From NCBI RefSeq assembly GCF_009712425.2, contig NZ_VCJR02000002.1, positions 434,001 to 498,000 of the forward strand: a stretch of 64,000 bases of DNA. Direction: 5' to 3'. The notes under the pieces are model-generated. The model was given only the letters and a program-made list of their open reading frames with translations. It searched no databases and was not told the origin of the DNA. Position numbers and translations under genes: made by a program. The DNA is from Aquisalinus luteolus. Its GTDB lineage: Bacteria; Pseudomonadota; Alphaproteobacteria; Caulobacterales; Parvularculaceae. Positions 18,356 through 26,793 of the stretch are shown in pieces (the first letter of the stretch is position 1; each line of letters starts with the position of its first letter).

Positions 18356-18895
18356 TCAGGCCGTGCGCGGCGCGGCGGCAGGGGCGTTGCGGTTCCACGG
18401 CATCAGGCGCAGGCCGTTTGCCATCATGCAGGTGCCGGAGATGCCGGAGAACGTCAGTCCGGCACCGATGAACCCGGAGAGGGCATAGAAACCGGGATGG
18501 ACCAGCCAGCCGAGCAGGACGCCGATGAGCGTCAGCGACCCGGCGACGATCTGCACCTGACGCATGATCTCGATCGGCTGGGAAGCGTCCCTGGAGATTT
18601 GCTCCCCCGCCGCCTTCCACGCATCGATACCACCTTCGAGGATATAGGCCTCGCAAGGGCTCGCCATGGATAGCATGCCGGCATTGGCGGCCGTGCGGCT
18701 GCCAGCCTTGCAGTGGAAGATCAGCGCCGGTGCGCCTTGCGCATCGACCGATGCGGGAAAGGATGAAAGGGCGTGGTGATCCGCCCCCGGAATATTTTCA
18801 CGGGCATGTTCGTCCGCTTCGCGGATATCGATCAGCTTTGCGCCGCCGGCAATCATCTTCCTGGCCTGTTCTACGGTGACGGTTTTCAGTGTCAT
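18356..18895 (-). CDS. Rhodanese with C-terminal DUF2892 membrane helices (YgaP-like)
   Basis: A 179-residue membrane sulfurtransferase. Residues 1-105 form a rhodanese domain with the active cysteine Cys62 in FHCKAGSRT. Residues about 112-165 form a DUF2892 hairpin with two helices (VAGSLTLIGVLLGWLV and AGLTFSGISGTCMMANGL). This matches the layout of YgaP, which moves sulfane sulfur at the inner membrane. It lies 21 bases after bigR and is probably part of the same message. Confidence 0.92.
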   Translation of the reverse strand: MTLKTVTVEQARKMIAGGAKLIDIREADEHARENIPGADHHALSSFPASVDAQGAPALIFHCKAGSRTAANAGMLSMASPCEAYILEGGIDAWKAAGEQISRDASQPIEIMRQVQIVAGSLTLIGVLLGWLVHPGFYALSGFIGAGLTFSGISGTCMMANGLRLMPWNRNAPAAAPRTA

Positions 18896-18916
18896 GGGAA
18901 TGTCCTCTCTTGATTT

Positions 18917-19252
18917 TCAGGCACAATAGAGCCGGTACAGAACGGCGATGATTTCCGCCGTGCCCGGATCGTCTATGCGGTAATGAATGGTCTGGCCCTT
19001 GCGGCTGGTGGCGAGCAGGCCATCCTCGCGCAGGCGCGACAGATGTTGCGACAGCGCCGATTGCGACAGGCCGACACGCTCTGCCAGGGCGCCGACCGAC
19101 ATGTCCCCTGCCGCGATCAGCGTGCACAGGATCATCAGCCTTTTCTCATTGGCCAGCAGTTTCAGGTGGCGAGCGGCCTGCCCGGCCTTGTCCGACATCT
19201 CGGACAAATCAGGCAGGTTCTGCGCGTCAGGAAGGGTCATGGCATTTGTCAT
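18917..19252 (-). CDS. bigR: BigR/SqrR-type ArsR-family persulfide-responsive repressor
   Basis: A 111-residue winged-helix regulator. The recognition helix region is VGLSQSALSQHLSRLREDG and the wing is KGQTIHYRI. Two cysteines, Cys43 (ILCTLI) and Cys110 (second-last residue), match the spacing of the SqrR/BigR pair (Cys41/Cys107 in SqrR) that forms a polysulfide cross-link. It is divergent from a persulfide dioxygenase gene and upstream of rhodanese and TSUP genes, the classical BigR regulon. No ribosome-binding site precedes the ATG; the -10 element ends six bases before it, suggesting a leaderless message. Confidence 0.9.
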   Translation of the reverse strand: MTNAMTLPDAQNLPDLSEMSDKAGQAARHLKLLANEKRLMILCTLIAAGDMSVGALAERVGLSQSALSQHLSRLREDGLLATSRKGQTIHYRIDDPGTAEIIAVLYRLYCA

Positions 19253-19257
19253 GAGAG

Positions 19258-19300
19258 TTATATATTAGCACTTGCTAAATTAGTCAATGCTAATATATTA
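19258..19300. promoter_or_regulatory. Divergent bigR/persulfide dioxygenase promoters with BigR operator
   Basis: An inverted repeat (TATATTAGCA and TGCTAATATA, 11 exact bases per arm, 17-base spacer) covers overlapping promoters. On the minus strand TTGACT (19282-19287) and TATATA (19259-19264) are 17 bases apart and drive bigR. On the plus strand TTGCTA (19272-19277) and TATATT (19294-19299) are 16 apart and drive the dioxygenase. An extra TGCTAA half-site lies at 19273-19278. Binding of BigR would shut both directions. Confidence 0.8.
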
Positions 19301-19328
19301 GAGCCAGAGAAATTTTCTGGAGGTTCTC

Positions 19329-20219
19329 ATGACCAGCAAAGAACAAGGCGGCGCGCCGGATATTCAGGCTTTTTTCGATGAGCCGACCAATACGGTCACC
19401 TATCTGGTGTCCGACCCTGAGACTCGTGAGGCGGCGATCATCGATCCCGTGCTCGATTACGACCATGCGTCCGGAGACTACTCGACGCGATCATCCGATG
19501 CGGTGCTGGCGGCAGTGCAGGAGCGTGGCCTGAAGATCGTCTATATTCTCGAGACACACGCTCATGCGGATCACCTGTCATCGGCACCGTATCTCAAGGC
19601 GAAAACCGGCGCGAAGGTCGTCATCGGGGCCCATATCGGCGAGGTGCAGAAGATCTTCCGGCCCGTTTTCGACATGCCAGACGTGTCAGGCAGCGGCGCG
19701 GAATTCGATATCCTGATGAAGGAGGGTGACACGCTCGCGCTGGGTGAGCTGGAAATATCGGTGCTCGAAACGCCGGGTCATACCCCGGCCTGTATTGCCT
19801 ATCATATCGGCGATGCCGTCTTTGTCGGCGATACGATGTTCATGCCCGATTATGGTACGGCCCGGGCGGATTTTCCGGGTGGGGATGCACGCACGCTTTA
19901 TCGTTCCGTGCAGAAAATACTGTCGCTGCCGCCGGAAACGCGCCTGTTCATGTGCCATGACTATCTGACGGATGGCCGCAAGACACATCAATGGGAAACG
20001 ACCGTCGCCGAACAAAAAGCAAGAAACATCCACATTCATGATGGTGTCAGCGAAGATGAGTTTGTTGCGATGCGCGAAAAGCGCGATGCGGGCCTGCGTG
20101 CGCCGACGCTGTTGCTGCCATCCATACAAGTCAACATCCGCGCCGGTATTCTTCCGGCGGCGGATGAAAATGGTATTACCTATCTCAAGGTTCCCGTACG
20201 ACTTAAAGAAGCAAACTGA
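19329..20219 (+). CDS. blh: Persulfide dioxygenase, ETHE1/Blh-type metallo-beta-lactamase fold
   Basis: A 296-residue iron-dependent oxygenase expected to oxidise glutathione persulfide to sulfite. The metal motif is HAHADH at 77-82; further ligands are in PGHTPACIAYH and VGDTMFMPDYG, and MCHDY supplies the last histidine. The FPGGDARTLYRSV segment is typical of Blh proteins paired with BigR. An ideal GGAGG lies 8 bases before the ATG, in contrast to the leaderless regulator on the other strand. Its product sulfite could be exported by the TSUP protein. Confidence 0.92.
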   Translation: MTSKEQGGAPDIQAFFDEPTNTVTYLVSDPETREAAIIDPVLDYDHASGDYSTRSSDAVLAAVQERGLKIVYILETHAHADHLSSAPYLKAKTGAKVVIGAHIGEVQKIFRPVFDMPDVSGSGAEFDILMKEGDTLALGELEISVLETPGHTPACIAYHIGDAVFVGDTMFMPDYGTARADFPGGDARTLYRSVQKILSLPPETRLFMCHDYLTDGRKTHQWETTVAEQKARNIHIHDGVSEDEFVAMREKRDAGLRAPTLLLPSIQVNIRAGILPAADENGITYLKVPVRLKEAN

Positions 20220-20260
20220 ACCGAAAGTCGGTAGTATCCAGCATGCTCACTCCAGCTGAC

Positions 20261-20569
20261 TTATTCACTCCAGCTGGCGGGGCGCAGATTTGTCGGTTCG
20301 CCATCGGCACTGACGGGGGCATCGCTGGAATAATCGATGTCACGACCGCTGATTTCATAGCGCATGCTGGATGGTGTCTGATACCGGGCTACGCCGTCAT
20401 TTGTGTCGGCACCGGTTGTCGTTTGTGAAATCGCCTGGGGTGCCTCGATATTGATGTCAGCCGCAGCGTAGCGTTCTTCCTGCGGCGCATTTTCCTGAGC
20501 ATTGTCGGCAGCCTTTGCGTGGCCGGCAGCAAATGTCGCGATCACCATAAAGATAAAAAGACGGATCAT
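20261..20569 (-). CDS. Small exported protein of unknown function
   Basis: A 102-residue protein with a signal peptide (MIRLFIFMVIATFAAGHAKA). The mature part is acidic and probably disordered, rich in alanine, glutamate, asparagine and threonine. I do not recognise it. The start at 20569 is chosen for the GGAGA six bases upstream and the immediate signal peptide; an ATG four codons earlier is less good. It converges on the persulfide dioxygenase gene with 41 bases between. Confidence 0.6.
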   Translation of the reverse strand: MIRLFIFMVIATFAAGHAKAADNAQENAPQEERYAAADINIEAPQAISQTTTGADTNDGVARYQTPSSMRYEISGRDIDYSSDAPVSADGEPTNLRPASWSE

Positions 20570-20698
20570 ATCGGTCTCCATCGGCCTTTTTCGTGGCCAT
20601 TGCAGGGTTCTATGCACTGGCAACAGCGTTAAAGGCCCATGGTTCCCGGCGTTTTTTTCGAGTGCCGGGTTACAGGAGCATGATCCGGGTGCTGAGAA

Positions 20699-21136
20699 CT
20701 ACTGGAACTGGGTACCAAAGCTCGCGAGGAAGGACTGGGCGAGGATGCGCAGATCCTTGTTTGATTCCATTTCCAGCATCTTGCCGGACTTGCGCAGCTT
20801 TCCGAGGCTGATGAAATGACTTTGCTGGGCTTCGGTCAGTTCACCGAAGGGAATGAAGGCCATGTCCCACGACATGAATGTCCTGTTGTCGAGATCGCCA
20901 TCGAGCAGCGTGATGCAATTGTCGTGGCGGCGGTCTTTTTGGATGCGCTTGTAGCAGGCCTCGACCGTGGCCTTCTCGCCTTCCAGTACCTGGAAGAAGC
21001 TGCCGTCATTATACAGAAGAAGGCCGGTGATATTGTCTATCTTGTTATTGCTGCGCGACTTTTCGAGGATGTCTTTCAGTTCTTTTTCCGACATCAGATG
21101 CGTTGCCGAACTTAAGTAGGCGAGGTGATAGAGCAT
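20699..21136 (-). CDS. BLUF-domain blue-light sensor
   Basis: A 145-residue single-domain BLUF protein that binds FAD and responds to blue light. The photoactive residues are in place: Tyr7 (HLAYLSS), Asn31 (SNNKI) and Gln49 (FFQVLEG); the spacing equals that of Tyr21, Asn45 and Gln63 in AppA. ITGLLLYNDGSFFQ is the signature block. The C-terminal 45 residues form helices with no output domain, so it probably acts by protein contact. It lies downstream of trpB on the same strand (80 bases) in the interrupted trp block. Confidence 0.92.
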   Translation of the reverse strand: MLYHLAYLSSATHLMSEKELKDILEKSRSNNKIDNITGLLLYNDGSFFQVLEGEKATVEACYKRIQKDRRHDNCITLLDGDLDNRTFMSWDMAFIPFGELTEAQQSHFISLGKLRKSGKMLEMESNKDLRILAQSFLASFGTQFQ

Positions 21137-21216
21137 TATAGTACTTTTCGTTCCCGGGTGTTCTTGCGGTCAGGATACGCCGTCTTCAATCGGCTGTAAA
21201 ATCTGATGTCTTCGTT

Positions 21217-22479
21217 CTAGATATCGCGGCCCAGCGCATCGGCGACCGTGAAAATGTCCTTGTCGCCCCGTCCGCACATGTTCAACAGCAGGATCTGGTC
21301 CTTATCCATCTGGCCGGCTTTCTCAATAGCGCGGGCAAGGGCGTGGGACGGCTCCAGTGCAGGGATGATGCCTTCCTGCGCGCAGCAGGTCTGGAAGGCT
21401 TCCAGCGCCTCGTCATCGGTGGCGGAGACATATTTTACCCGGCCCGTCTCGTGCAGCCAGGAATGCTCAGGCCCGATCCCGGGATAGTCTAGCCCGGCAG
21501 AGATCGAGTGGGCATCGAGAATCTGGCCGTCTTCAGACTGTAGCAGGTAGGTACGGTTGCCGTGCAGGACACCAGCGCGCCCGCCGGTCAGGGAGGCGGC
21601 GTGCTTGTCAGTGTCGATGCCGTGGCCTGCCGCTTCCACGCCGATGATCTCGACGTCCCGGTCATCTAGGAACGGGTGGAACAGGCCGATTGCATTCGAG
21701 CCACCGCCGATGCAGGCCATGATCACGTCGGGCAGGCGACCTTCAGCGGCCTTCATCTGGGCCTTCGCCTCGATACCGATAACGGACTGGAAGTCCCGCA
21801 CCAGCGCCGGATAGGGGTGCGGGCCGGCCGCCGTGCCGATGATGTAGAACGTGTCCTCGACATTGGTGACCCAGTCACGCAGGGCGTCGTTCATCGCATC
21901 CTTCAGCGTCGCCGCGCCGGAGGTAACGGGTTTGACCTCTGCGCCCAGCAATTTCATGCGGAACACGTTCGGCTTCTGCCGCTCAACGTCGGTCGCGCCC
22001 ATATAGACGACGCAGGGCAGGCCGAAGCGGGCACAGACGGTGGCAGTCGCAACGCCATGCTGGCCGGCGCCGGTCTCGGCGATGATCCGCTTCTTGCCCA
22101 TGCGGCGCGCCAGAAGGATCTGGCCGATGCAATTGTTGATCTTGTGCGCGCCGGTATGGTTCAGCTCGTCGCGCTTGAAATAGATCTTCGCGCCCTTGCC
22201 CTTGGGTGCATCGGCGCGAACCATCTCCGTCAGCCGCTCGGCGAAGTAGAGCGGTGACGGGCGGCCGACATAATGCTCGAGGTAATAATCCAGCTCCTCG
22301 CGGAAGGCCGGGTCGGCCTTGGCCGCCTCATATTCCTTTTCCAGCTCCAGGATCAACGGCATCAGCGTCTCGGCGACGAAGCGCCCGCCGAACTTGCCAA
22401 AGCGCCCCTGCGCGTCGGGGCCTGTGCGATAGGAATTCAGGATCTCGCCGGAAGGAGTATCGGCAGGGGTAGAGGACAT
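21217..22479 (-). CDS. trpB: Tryptophan synthase beta subunit
   Basis: A 420-residue PLP enzyme that joins indole and serine to make tryptophan. The PLP lysine is in [15 protein letters not shown]; the phosphate-binding loop is [25 protein letters not shown] and [15 protein letters not shown] are strongly conserved. The start at 22479 gives the usual alphaproteobacterial length. It follows trpF by 95 bases on the same strand. The gene after it is a BLUF protein, not trpA. Confidence 0.97.
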   Translation of the reverse strand: MSSTPADTPSGEILNSYRTGPDAQGRFGKFGGRFVAETLMPLILELEKEYEAAKADPAFREELDYYLEHYVGRPSPLYFAERLTEMVRADAPKGKGAKIYFKRDELNHTGAHKINNCIGQILLARRMGKKRIIAETGAGQHGVATATVCARFGLPCVVYMGATDVERQKPNVFRMKLLGAEVKPVTSGAATLKDAMNDALRDWVTNVEDTFYIIGTAAGPHPYPALVRDFQSVIGIEAKAQMKAAEGRLPDVIMACIGGGSNAIGLFHPFLDDRDVEIIGVEAAGHGIDTDKHAASLTGGRAGVLHGNRTYLLQSEDGQILDAHSISAGLDYPGIGPEHSWLHETGRVKYVSATDDEALEAFQTCCAQEGIIPALEPSHALARAIEKAGQMDKDQILLLNMCGRGDKDIFTVADALGRDI

Positions 22480-22574
22480 GGGTCGGGCCTTTCTGTACAG
22501 CCCCTCTTTCAACAGCTAGTGCCGCATAAAATCAATGGCTTTGTCGTTGAAGTGCCGTCGCAGCCCATTGGGGC

Positions 22575-23258
22575 TCAGGCATCCTTGTCCATATAGTCCG
22601 ACGCAGCCGCGCGCACGGCACCGATGAAATCGCTGACCATCTTCGCGTCCTTTACGCCCGGTGCACTTTCAACGCCGGAGGAAACATCGACCCCCTCGAA
22701 TCCGGCCAGCGCCTGCACCGCATCGATCGCGTCATAGACATTGTCCGGTGTCAGCCCGCCGGACAGCAGCCAAGGCGTCTCGCCCTTTATCTCGGACAGG
22801 ATATCGACATCGAAGCGTACGCCATTGCCGCCGGGCCGGGAGGCATAGGGCGGCGGCTTGGCGTCGAACAACAGCATGTCGGCATAGGCGCCATAGGCAT
22901 CTTCAGCCGCGGTGACATCTTCCCGGGATGCGACACCGATGGCTTTGATCACCGGCAGGCCGAAACTCTGCCCGATCAATTCAACGCGTTCAGGCTTTTC
23001 CGTGCCATGCAGCTGGATATGGGTCAGCGGTACCTCGGCGATGGCATCTGCCAGCCGCGTCATGTCCGGATTGACGAAAAGCCCGACAATGGAGACATCG
23101 CCGCGTACTGCATCGGCGATCTCTGCCGCTTGCGCCAGCTCGACACAGCGCGGGCTTTTCTCGAAGAACACAAGACCGATCATGTCGGCCCCGGCATCAA
23201 CGGCCTGCCGCGCCATGTCGGCGGAGGTCAGGCCACAGATCTTGACTAGCTGGCTCAT
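22575..23258 (-). CDS. trpF: Phosphoribosylanthranilate isomerase
   Basis: A 227-residue TIM barrel that isomerises phosphoribosylanthranilate in tryptophan synthesis. The catalytic cysteine is in VKICGLTS and the aspartate in LLFDAKPP; LSGGLTPDNV and GVDVSSGVES bind phosphate. It is slightly longer than the E. coli domain and is not fused to trpC. It lies 11 bases after the lapA-like gene, the usual alphaproteobacterial order. Confidence 0.96.
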   Translation of the reverse strand: MSQLVKICGLTSADMARQAVDAGADMIGLVFFEKSPRCVELAQAAEIADAVRGDVSIVGLFVNPDMTRLADAIAEVPLTHIQLHGTEKPERVELIGQSFGLPVIKAIGVASREDVTAAEDAYGAYADMLLFDAKPPPYASRPGGNGVRFDVDILSEIKGETPWLLSGGLTPDNVYDAIDAVQALAGFEGVDVSSGVESAPGVKDAKMVSDFIGAVRAAASDYMDKDA

Positions 23259-23269
23259 TCAGGTCCGTC

Positions 23270-23665
23270 TCACCGGCTCGCTATCTTTTTCTGGGAGGTG
23301 TCAGGGGAAGTATCCCGGGAAGTGTCGTGGCGCTGGATTACCGGCAGGTCGTCGGTTTTCTTCGGGCGCGGCGCATTGGCCAGCTCCAGCGCATGCTCCA
23401 GCTCTTTGATGCGGTGCTTGCGCTCCGATGCCTTCTTGCGCAGGCCCTTGCCCGACAACCACATGCCAAGCCCGCCAAGGACGTAGCCGAGAAACATCAT
23501 TGCGATCAGTGCCGCCCATAGCGGCATCGGTCCGACGGCAAAAGCCGGATTGACGATATTGATGGGGTCGAGGCTGATATAGACAGGCATCCTGTTTGCC
23601 AGCAGGAACAACAGGATGATCAGGCCGGTCACACCCAGAAAGGCTGTCAGCAGAAATTTTCTCAT
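23270..23665 (-). CDS. LapA-domain (DUF1049) inner-membrane protein
   Basis: A 131-residue protein with two membrane helices (residues about 5-24 and 45-68) joined by a short loop (VYISLDPINIVNP), then a coiled-coil-like basic segment (KASERKHRIKELEHALELA) and a polar tail. This is the LapA/DUF1049 layout. In enterobacteria LapA with LapB regulates lipopolysaccharide synthesis through FtsH and LpxC; no lapB is adjacent, so the role here is inferred. It sits between ihfB and trpF as in many alphaproteobacteria. Confidence 0.85.
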   Translation of the reverse strand: MRKFLLTAFLGVTGLIILLFLLANRMPVYISLDPINIVNPAFAVGPMPLWAALIAMMFLGYVLGGLGMWLSGKGLRKKASERKHRIKELEHALELANAPRPKKTDDLPVIQRHDTSRDTSPDTSQKKIASR

Positions 23666-23751
23666 GGTATCAATCTAGGATACACCGCAGCGCTGTGCCA
23701 GCGTCAATCGCCACGCTTTTGTGGGAGAAGGCGAAGGGCTGCGCCCGTGAA

Positions 23752-24069
23752 TCAGCCCTGTGACTTGATAGAGATGACATTCTCGTTCTGCGGCTTGTTG
23801 AGGCGCTCACGCATTTCCTTGCCCGCCTTGAAGAAGGGCGTCCACTTCTCCTCGATGGCGACAGCTTCGCCGGTGCGCGGATTGCGCCCGATCCGGGCTT
23901 CGCGATGTTTCACCGAGAAGGCACCGAAGCCGCGCAGCTCGACCCGATCGCCATTGGCAAGGGCAGTTGAGATCTCGTCGAACACGGTCGCGACGATGCG
24001 CTCTATGTCACGCGTGAAAAGATGGGGATTGTCTTCGGCCAGTTTCTGGACCAGTTCTGATTTGATCAT
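23752..24069 (-). CDS. ihfB: Integration host factor subunit beta
   Basis: A 105-residue HU/IHF-family protein. The start [15 protein letters not shown] and the DNA-binding arm [12 protein letters not shown] with its intercalating proline identify IHF beta rather than [13 protein letters not shown] and [13 protein letters not shown] complete the fold. With IHF alpha it bends DNA at promoters and origins. It is the first gene of the ihfB-lapA-trpF-trpB block and is divergent from ubiE. Confidence 0.95.
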   Translation of the reverse strand: MIKSELVQKLAEDNPHLFTRDIERIVATVFDEISTALANGDRVELRGFGAFSVKHREARIGRNPRTGEAVAIEEKWTPFFKAGKEMRERLNKPQNENVISIKSQG

Positions 24070-24266
24070 AAGGTGTCCACGGCGGCTGAGGGATAACGGC
24101 CCGTTAAGCAACAATATATAGTAGTCAAGGCGCAACGCCTTGATTTATTTCATGTTTTAGGCATTGTGACCCTGCCAAAACGGATTGTCGCAGTCAATAG
24201 GAAATGCTGCAATTGATGATAAGTTTCAGGTAGATGGCGAAAAGCTCCAACCGGCGAGGAATTTCG

Positions 24267-25049
24267 ATGACGAATACAGATACGCAGAAGGCCTCTTTCG
24301 GGTTTCAGGATGTGCCTGCTGGCGAGAAGGCAGGCATGGTGCGCGCCGTCTTCGATTCCGTCGCCGACAATTACGACGTGATGAACGATGCCATGTCCGC
24401 CGGCATTCACCGGGTCTGGAAGTCTGTCCTGCTAGACCGGCTGAACCCGCAGCCCGGCCAGCGCCTGATCGATGTCGCGGGCGGCACGGGCGATATCGCC
24501 ATCGGCTTCCTGAAGCGTGCGGCCGCCCGGCCCCTGCGCGGGCGCGCCGAGGCAAGCGCGGTTGTCTGCGACATCAACCACGCGATGATGAAGGCGGGCA
24601 AGTCGCGCGATGACGCAAAACCCTTCGCCAGTGTGCTGACCCGCACCTGTGGCGATGCCCAGAACCTGCCTTTTCCGGATTGCAGCTTCGATGTCTACAC
24701 GATCGGCTTCGGCATCCGGAACGTCACCGACATGGATGCGGCGCTGAAGGAAGCCTGGCGGGTGCTGAAGCCCGGCGGGCGCTTCACATGTCTGGAGTTT
24801 TCCCGTCCGATCACGGAAGGGTTCTCGCAGGTCTATGATGCCTATTCCTTCAACGTCATTCCGTGGCTTGGCGAAATGATCGCGAAGGACCGCGACAGCT
24901 ATCAATATCTTGTCGAAAGCATTCGCCGCTTCCCGCCTCAGGGCGCGTTCAAGATGCGCATCGAGGATGCCGGTTTCTCCCGTGTTTCTTATGAAAATCT
25001 GAGCGGTGGTATCGCCGCCCTCCACACCGGTTGGAAGACCGGGGTCTAG
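24267..25049 (+). CDS. ubiE: Ubiquinone/menaquinone biosynthesis C-methyltransferase
   Basis: A 260-residue SAM-dependent methyltransferase that C-methylates demethoxyubiquinol or demethylmenaquinol. Motif I is [10 protein letters not shown], followed by [20 protein letters not shown] and [10 protein letters not shown], which are the UbiE/COQ5 signatures. The C-terminal [11 protein letters not shown] is the standard ending. The ATG used here has a GAGG upstream and gives the usual length. It is followed after 13 bases by ubiB and then coaBC. Confidence 0.96.
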   Translation: MTNTDTQKASFGFQDVPAGEKAGMVRAVFDSVADNYDVMNDAMSAGIHRVWKSVLLDRLNPQPGQRLIDVAGGTGDIAIGFLKRAAARPLRGRAEASAVVCDINHAMMKAGKSRDDAKPFASVLTRTCGDAQNLPFPDCSFDVYTIGFGIRNVTDMDAALKEAWRVLKPGGRFTCLEFSRPITEGFSQVYDAYSFNVIPWLGEMIAKDRDSYQYLVESIRRFPPQGAFKMRIEDAGFSRVSYENLSGGIAALHTGWKTGV

Positions 25050-25062
25050 GGCAGCGCAAGAG

Positions 25063-26778
25063 ATGTTCAGTACCCTTGCCAATCTTGGACGCCTTGTCCG
25101 TGCCGGTTTCGTGCTGGCGCGTTACGATGCGTTGTTGCCGCGCGAATATGCGCATCTGCTGCCATGGCCATTGCGTATCGTCGGCACGATCACGCGCATA
25201 GGGGCAAAGGGCAAGGATTTGCGTCCCGGCCAGCGGCTCGCAAGGGCGCTTGGCGGGCAGGGGCCGGCCTATGTGAAGTTCGGCCAGCTGCTGGCGACGC
25301 GCCCTGATATCATCGGTTTTGAAATGGCCGGTGATCTTGGCGAGTTGCAGGACCGCATGCCGCCCTTCGGCCAGGAAAAAGCCAAGCGCGAAATCGCCCA
25401 CTCCCTCGGCAAACCGGTGGAGGAGCTGTTTGCCAGTTTTTCCGAGCCTGTCGCCGCGGCATCCATTGCTCAGGTACACAAGGCCCTCACCCATGATGGC
25501 ATGACCGTCGCGGTCAAGGTGCTCCGCCCCCGGATCGAACAGAATGCCCGGCGCGATTTCCAGGCTTTCCATCTCGGCGCGCGCATCATCGAGCGGCTGG
25601 TCAAACCGGCCCGGCGCATGCGCCCGGTCAAGTTTATTGAGACGCTCGCTGCTGCCGCCGAGATCGAACTGGACCTGCGTATGGAGGCCGGTGCGGCGTC
25701 CGAGCTTGCTGAAAACCTCTCCGACGATGACATGATCCGCGTGCCAGCGATCCGCTGGGAATATTCCTCCCGCCGGGTGATGACCACCGAATGGGTCAAT
25801 GGCGTTGCCGTTTCCGACACCGCCGCACTGGATCGCCAAGGCGTCGACAAGAGGGCGCTCGCCGTCAGCGTCATTCAGACCTTCCTGACACAGGCGCTGC
25901 ATCACGGCTTCTTCCATGCCGACATGCACCAGGGTAACATGTTCGTCGACCGCGACAACCGCCTCGTACTGATCGATTTCGGCATCATGGGTCGCCTTGA
26001 CGAGGAAGCACGCCGGGTTTTCGCAGAGATCATTTACGGCTTCATCCAGCGCGACTACCACCTCGCCGCGCAAGCCCATTTCGATGCCGGCTATGTACCG
26101 TCGCATTATTCTGTCGAGGCCTTCGCGACGGCTTTGCGGGCGGTGGGCGAACCGATCTTCGGCCAGACCTCGGACAAGGTCGACATGTCCCGCGTGCTGC
26201 AGCAGCTGTTCGACGTGACCGAGATTTTCGAGATGCAGCTGCGCCCCGAACTCGTCCTCCTGCAGCGGACCATGGTCGTGGTCGAGGGCGTTGCCCGCGC
26301 GCTCGATCCGGCAATCGACATGTGGGCGGCGGCAGACCCGGTCGTGCGCGGCTACATCGCCGGGCGCGTCGGCCCGCAGGCGCTGCTGAAAAAGGGCCGT
26401 GCCTCGGCCCGCGCCGCCTTGCGCCTTGCCGAGAATTTCCCGGCCTTTGCCGCCGCAGCCGAGCGGGCAGTTGAGTTCGTCGGCGATGACGGGGTCAAGC
26501 TCTCCAACGAGACCGTGTGGGAACTGGCCTATGCGCTGCGTAATCCGCAGAAATTCAAGACCAGTGTTCACCACGAGGATGGCTGGATCGATGGCGGGGT
26601 CACCGGCGGTGGCGGCCTCGGCAGCAAATTCTCCCTCTTCATTCTGATCCTGTCGGTGATCGCGGGCTTTTCATCCTACTTTGCCTATGAAATGACCGGC
26701 GGCGATGTCTATAAGTACCTGACCATCGCCTCGGTGGCCCTGTTCACCGGCGGCGCGATTTTCAGAGGTGTCTTTTAA
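25063..26778 (+). CDS. ubiB: UbiB-family atypical kinase for ubiquinone synthesis
   Basis: A 571-residue atypical protein-kinase-like ATPase needed for ubiquinone synthesis, acting at the membrane. The KxGQ motif is in YVKFGQLLATRPD; the alanine-rich loop is EPVAAASIAQVH; the nucleotide site has AVKVLRP, HADMHQGNMF and IDFGIMG. Two membrane helices at the C-terminus (FSLFILILSVIAGFSSYFAY and YLTIASVALFTGGAIF) anchor it. It starts 13 bases after ubiE and ends 15 bases before coaBC. Confidence 0.96.
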   Translation: MFSTLANLGRLVRAGFVLARYDALLPREYAHLLPWPLRIVGTITRIGAKGKDLRPGQRLARALGGQGPAYVKFGQLLATRPDIIGFEMAGDLGELQDRMPPFGQEKAKREIAHSLGKPVEELFASFSEPVAAASIAQVHKALTHDGMTVAVKVLRPRIEQNARRDFQAFHLGARIIERLVKPARRMRPVKFIETLAAAAEIELDLRMEAGAASELAENLSDDDMIRVPAIRWEYSSRRVMTTEWVNGVAVSDTAALDRQGVDKRALAVSVIQTFLTQALHHGFFHADMHQGNMFVDRDNRLVLIDFGIMGRLDEEARRVFAEIIYGFIQRDYHLAAQAHFDAGYVPSHYSVEAFATALRAVGEPIFGQTSDKVDMSRVLQQLFDVTEIFEMQLRPELVLLQRTMVVVEGVARALDPAIDMWAAADPVVRGYIAGRVGPQALLKKGRASARAALRLAENFPAFAAAAERAVEFVGDDGVKLSNETVWELAYALRNPQKFKTSVHHEDGWIDGGVTGGGGLGSKFSLFILILSVIAGFSSYFAYEMTGGDVYKYLTIASVALFTGGAIFRGVF

Positions 26779-26793
26779 GGCGGCAAAAAAGTC

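Noticed and set aside
20645-20669. Hairpin CCCGGC...GCCGGG with a T-run in the loop
   Set aside because: The T-run is inside the loop rather than after the stem, so it is not an intrinsic terminator for the BLUF gene.
24949-26574. Long open frame antisense to ubiB
   Set aside because: Opposite a complete UbiB gene with all motifs; no ribosome-binding site or recognisable domain.
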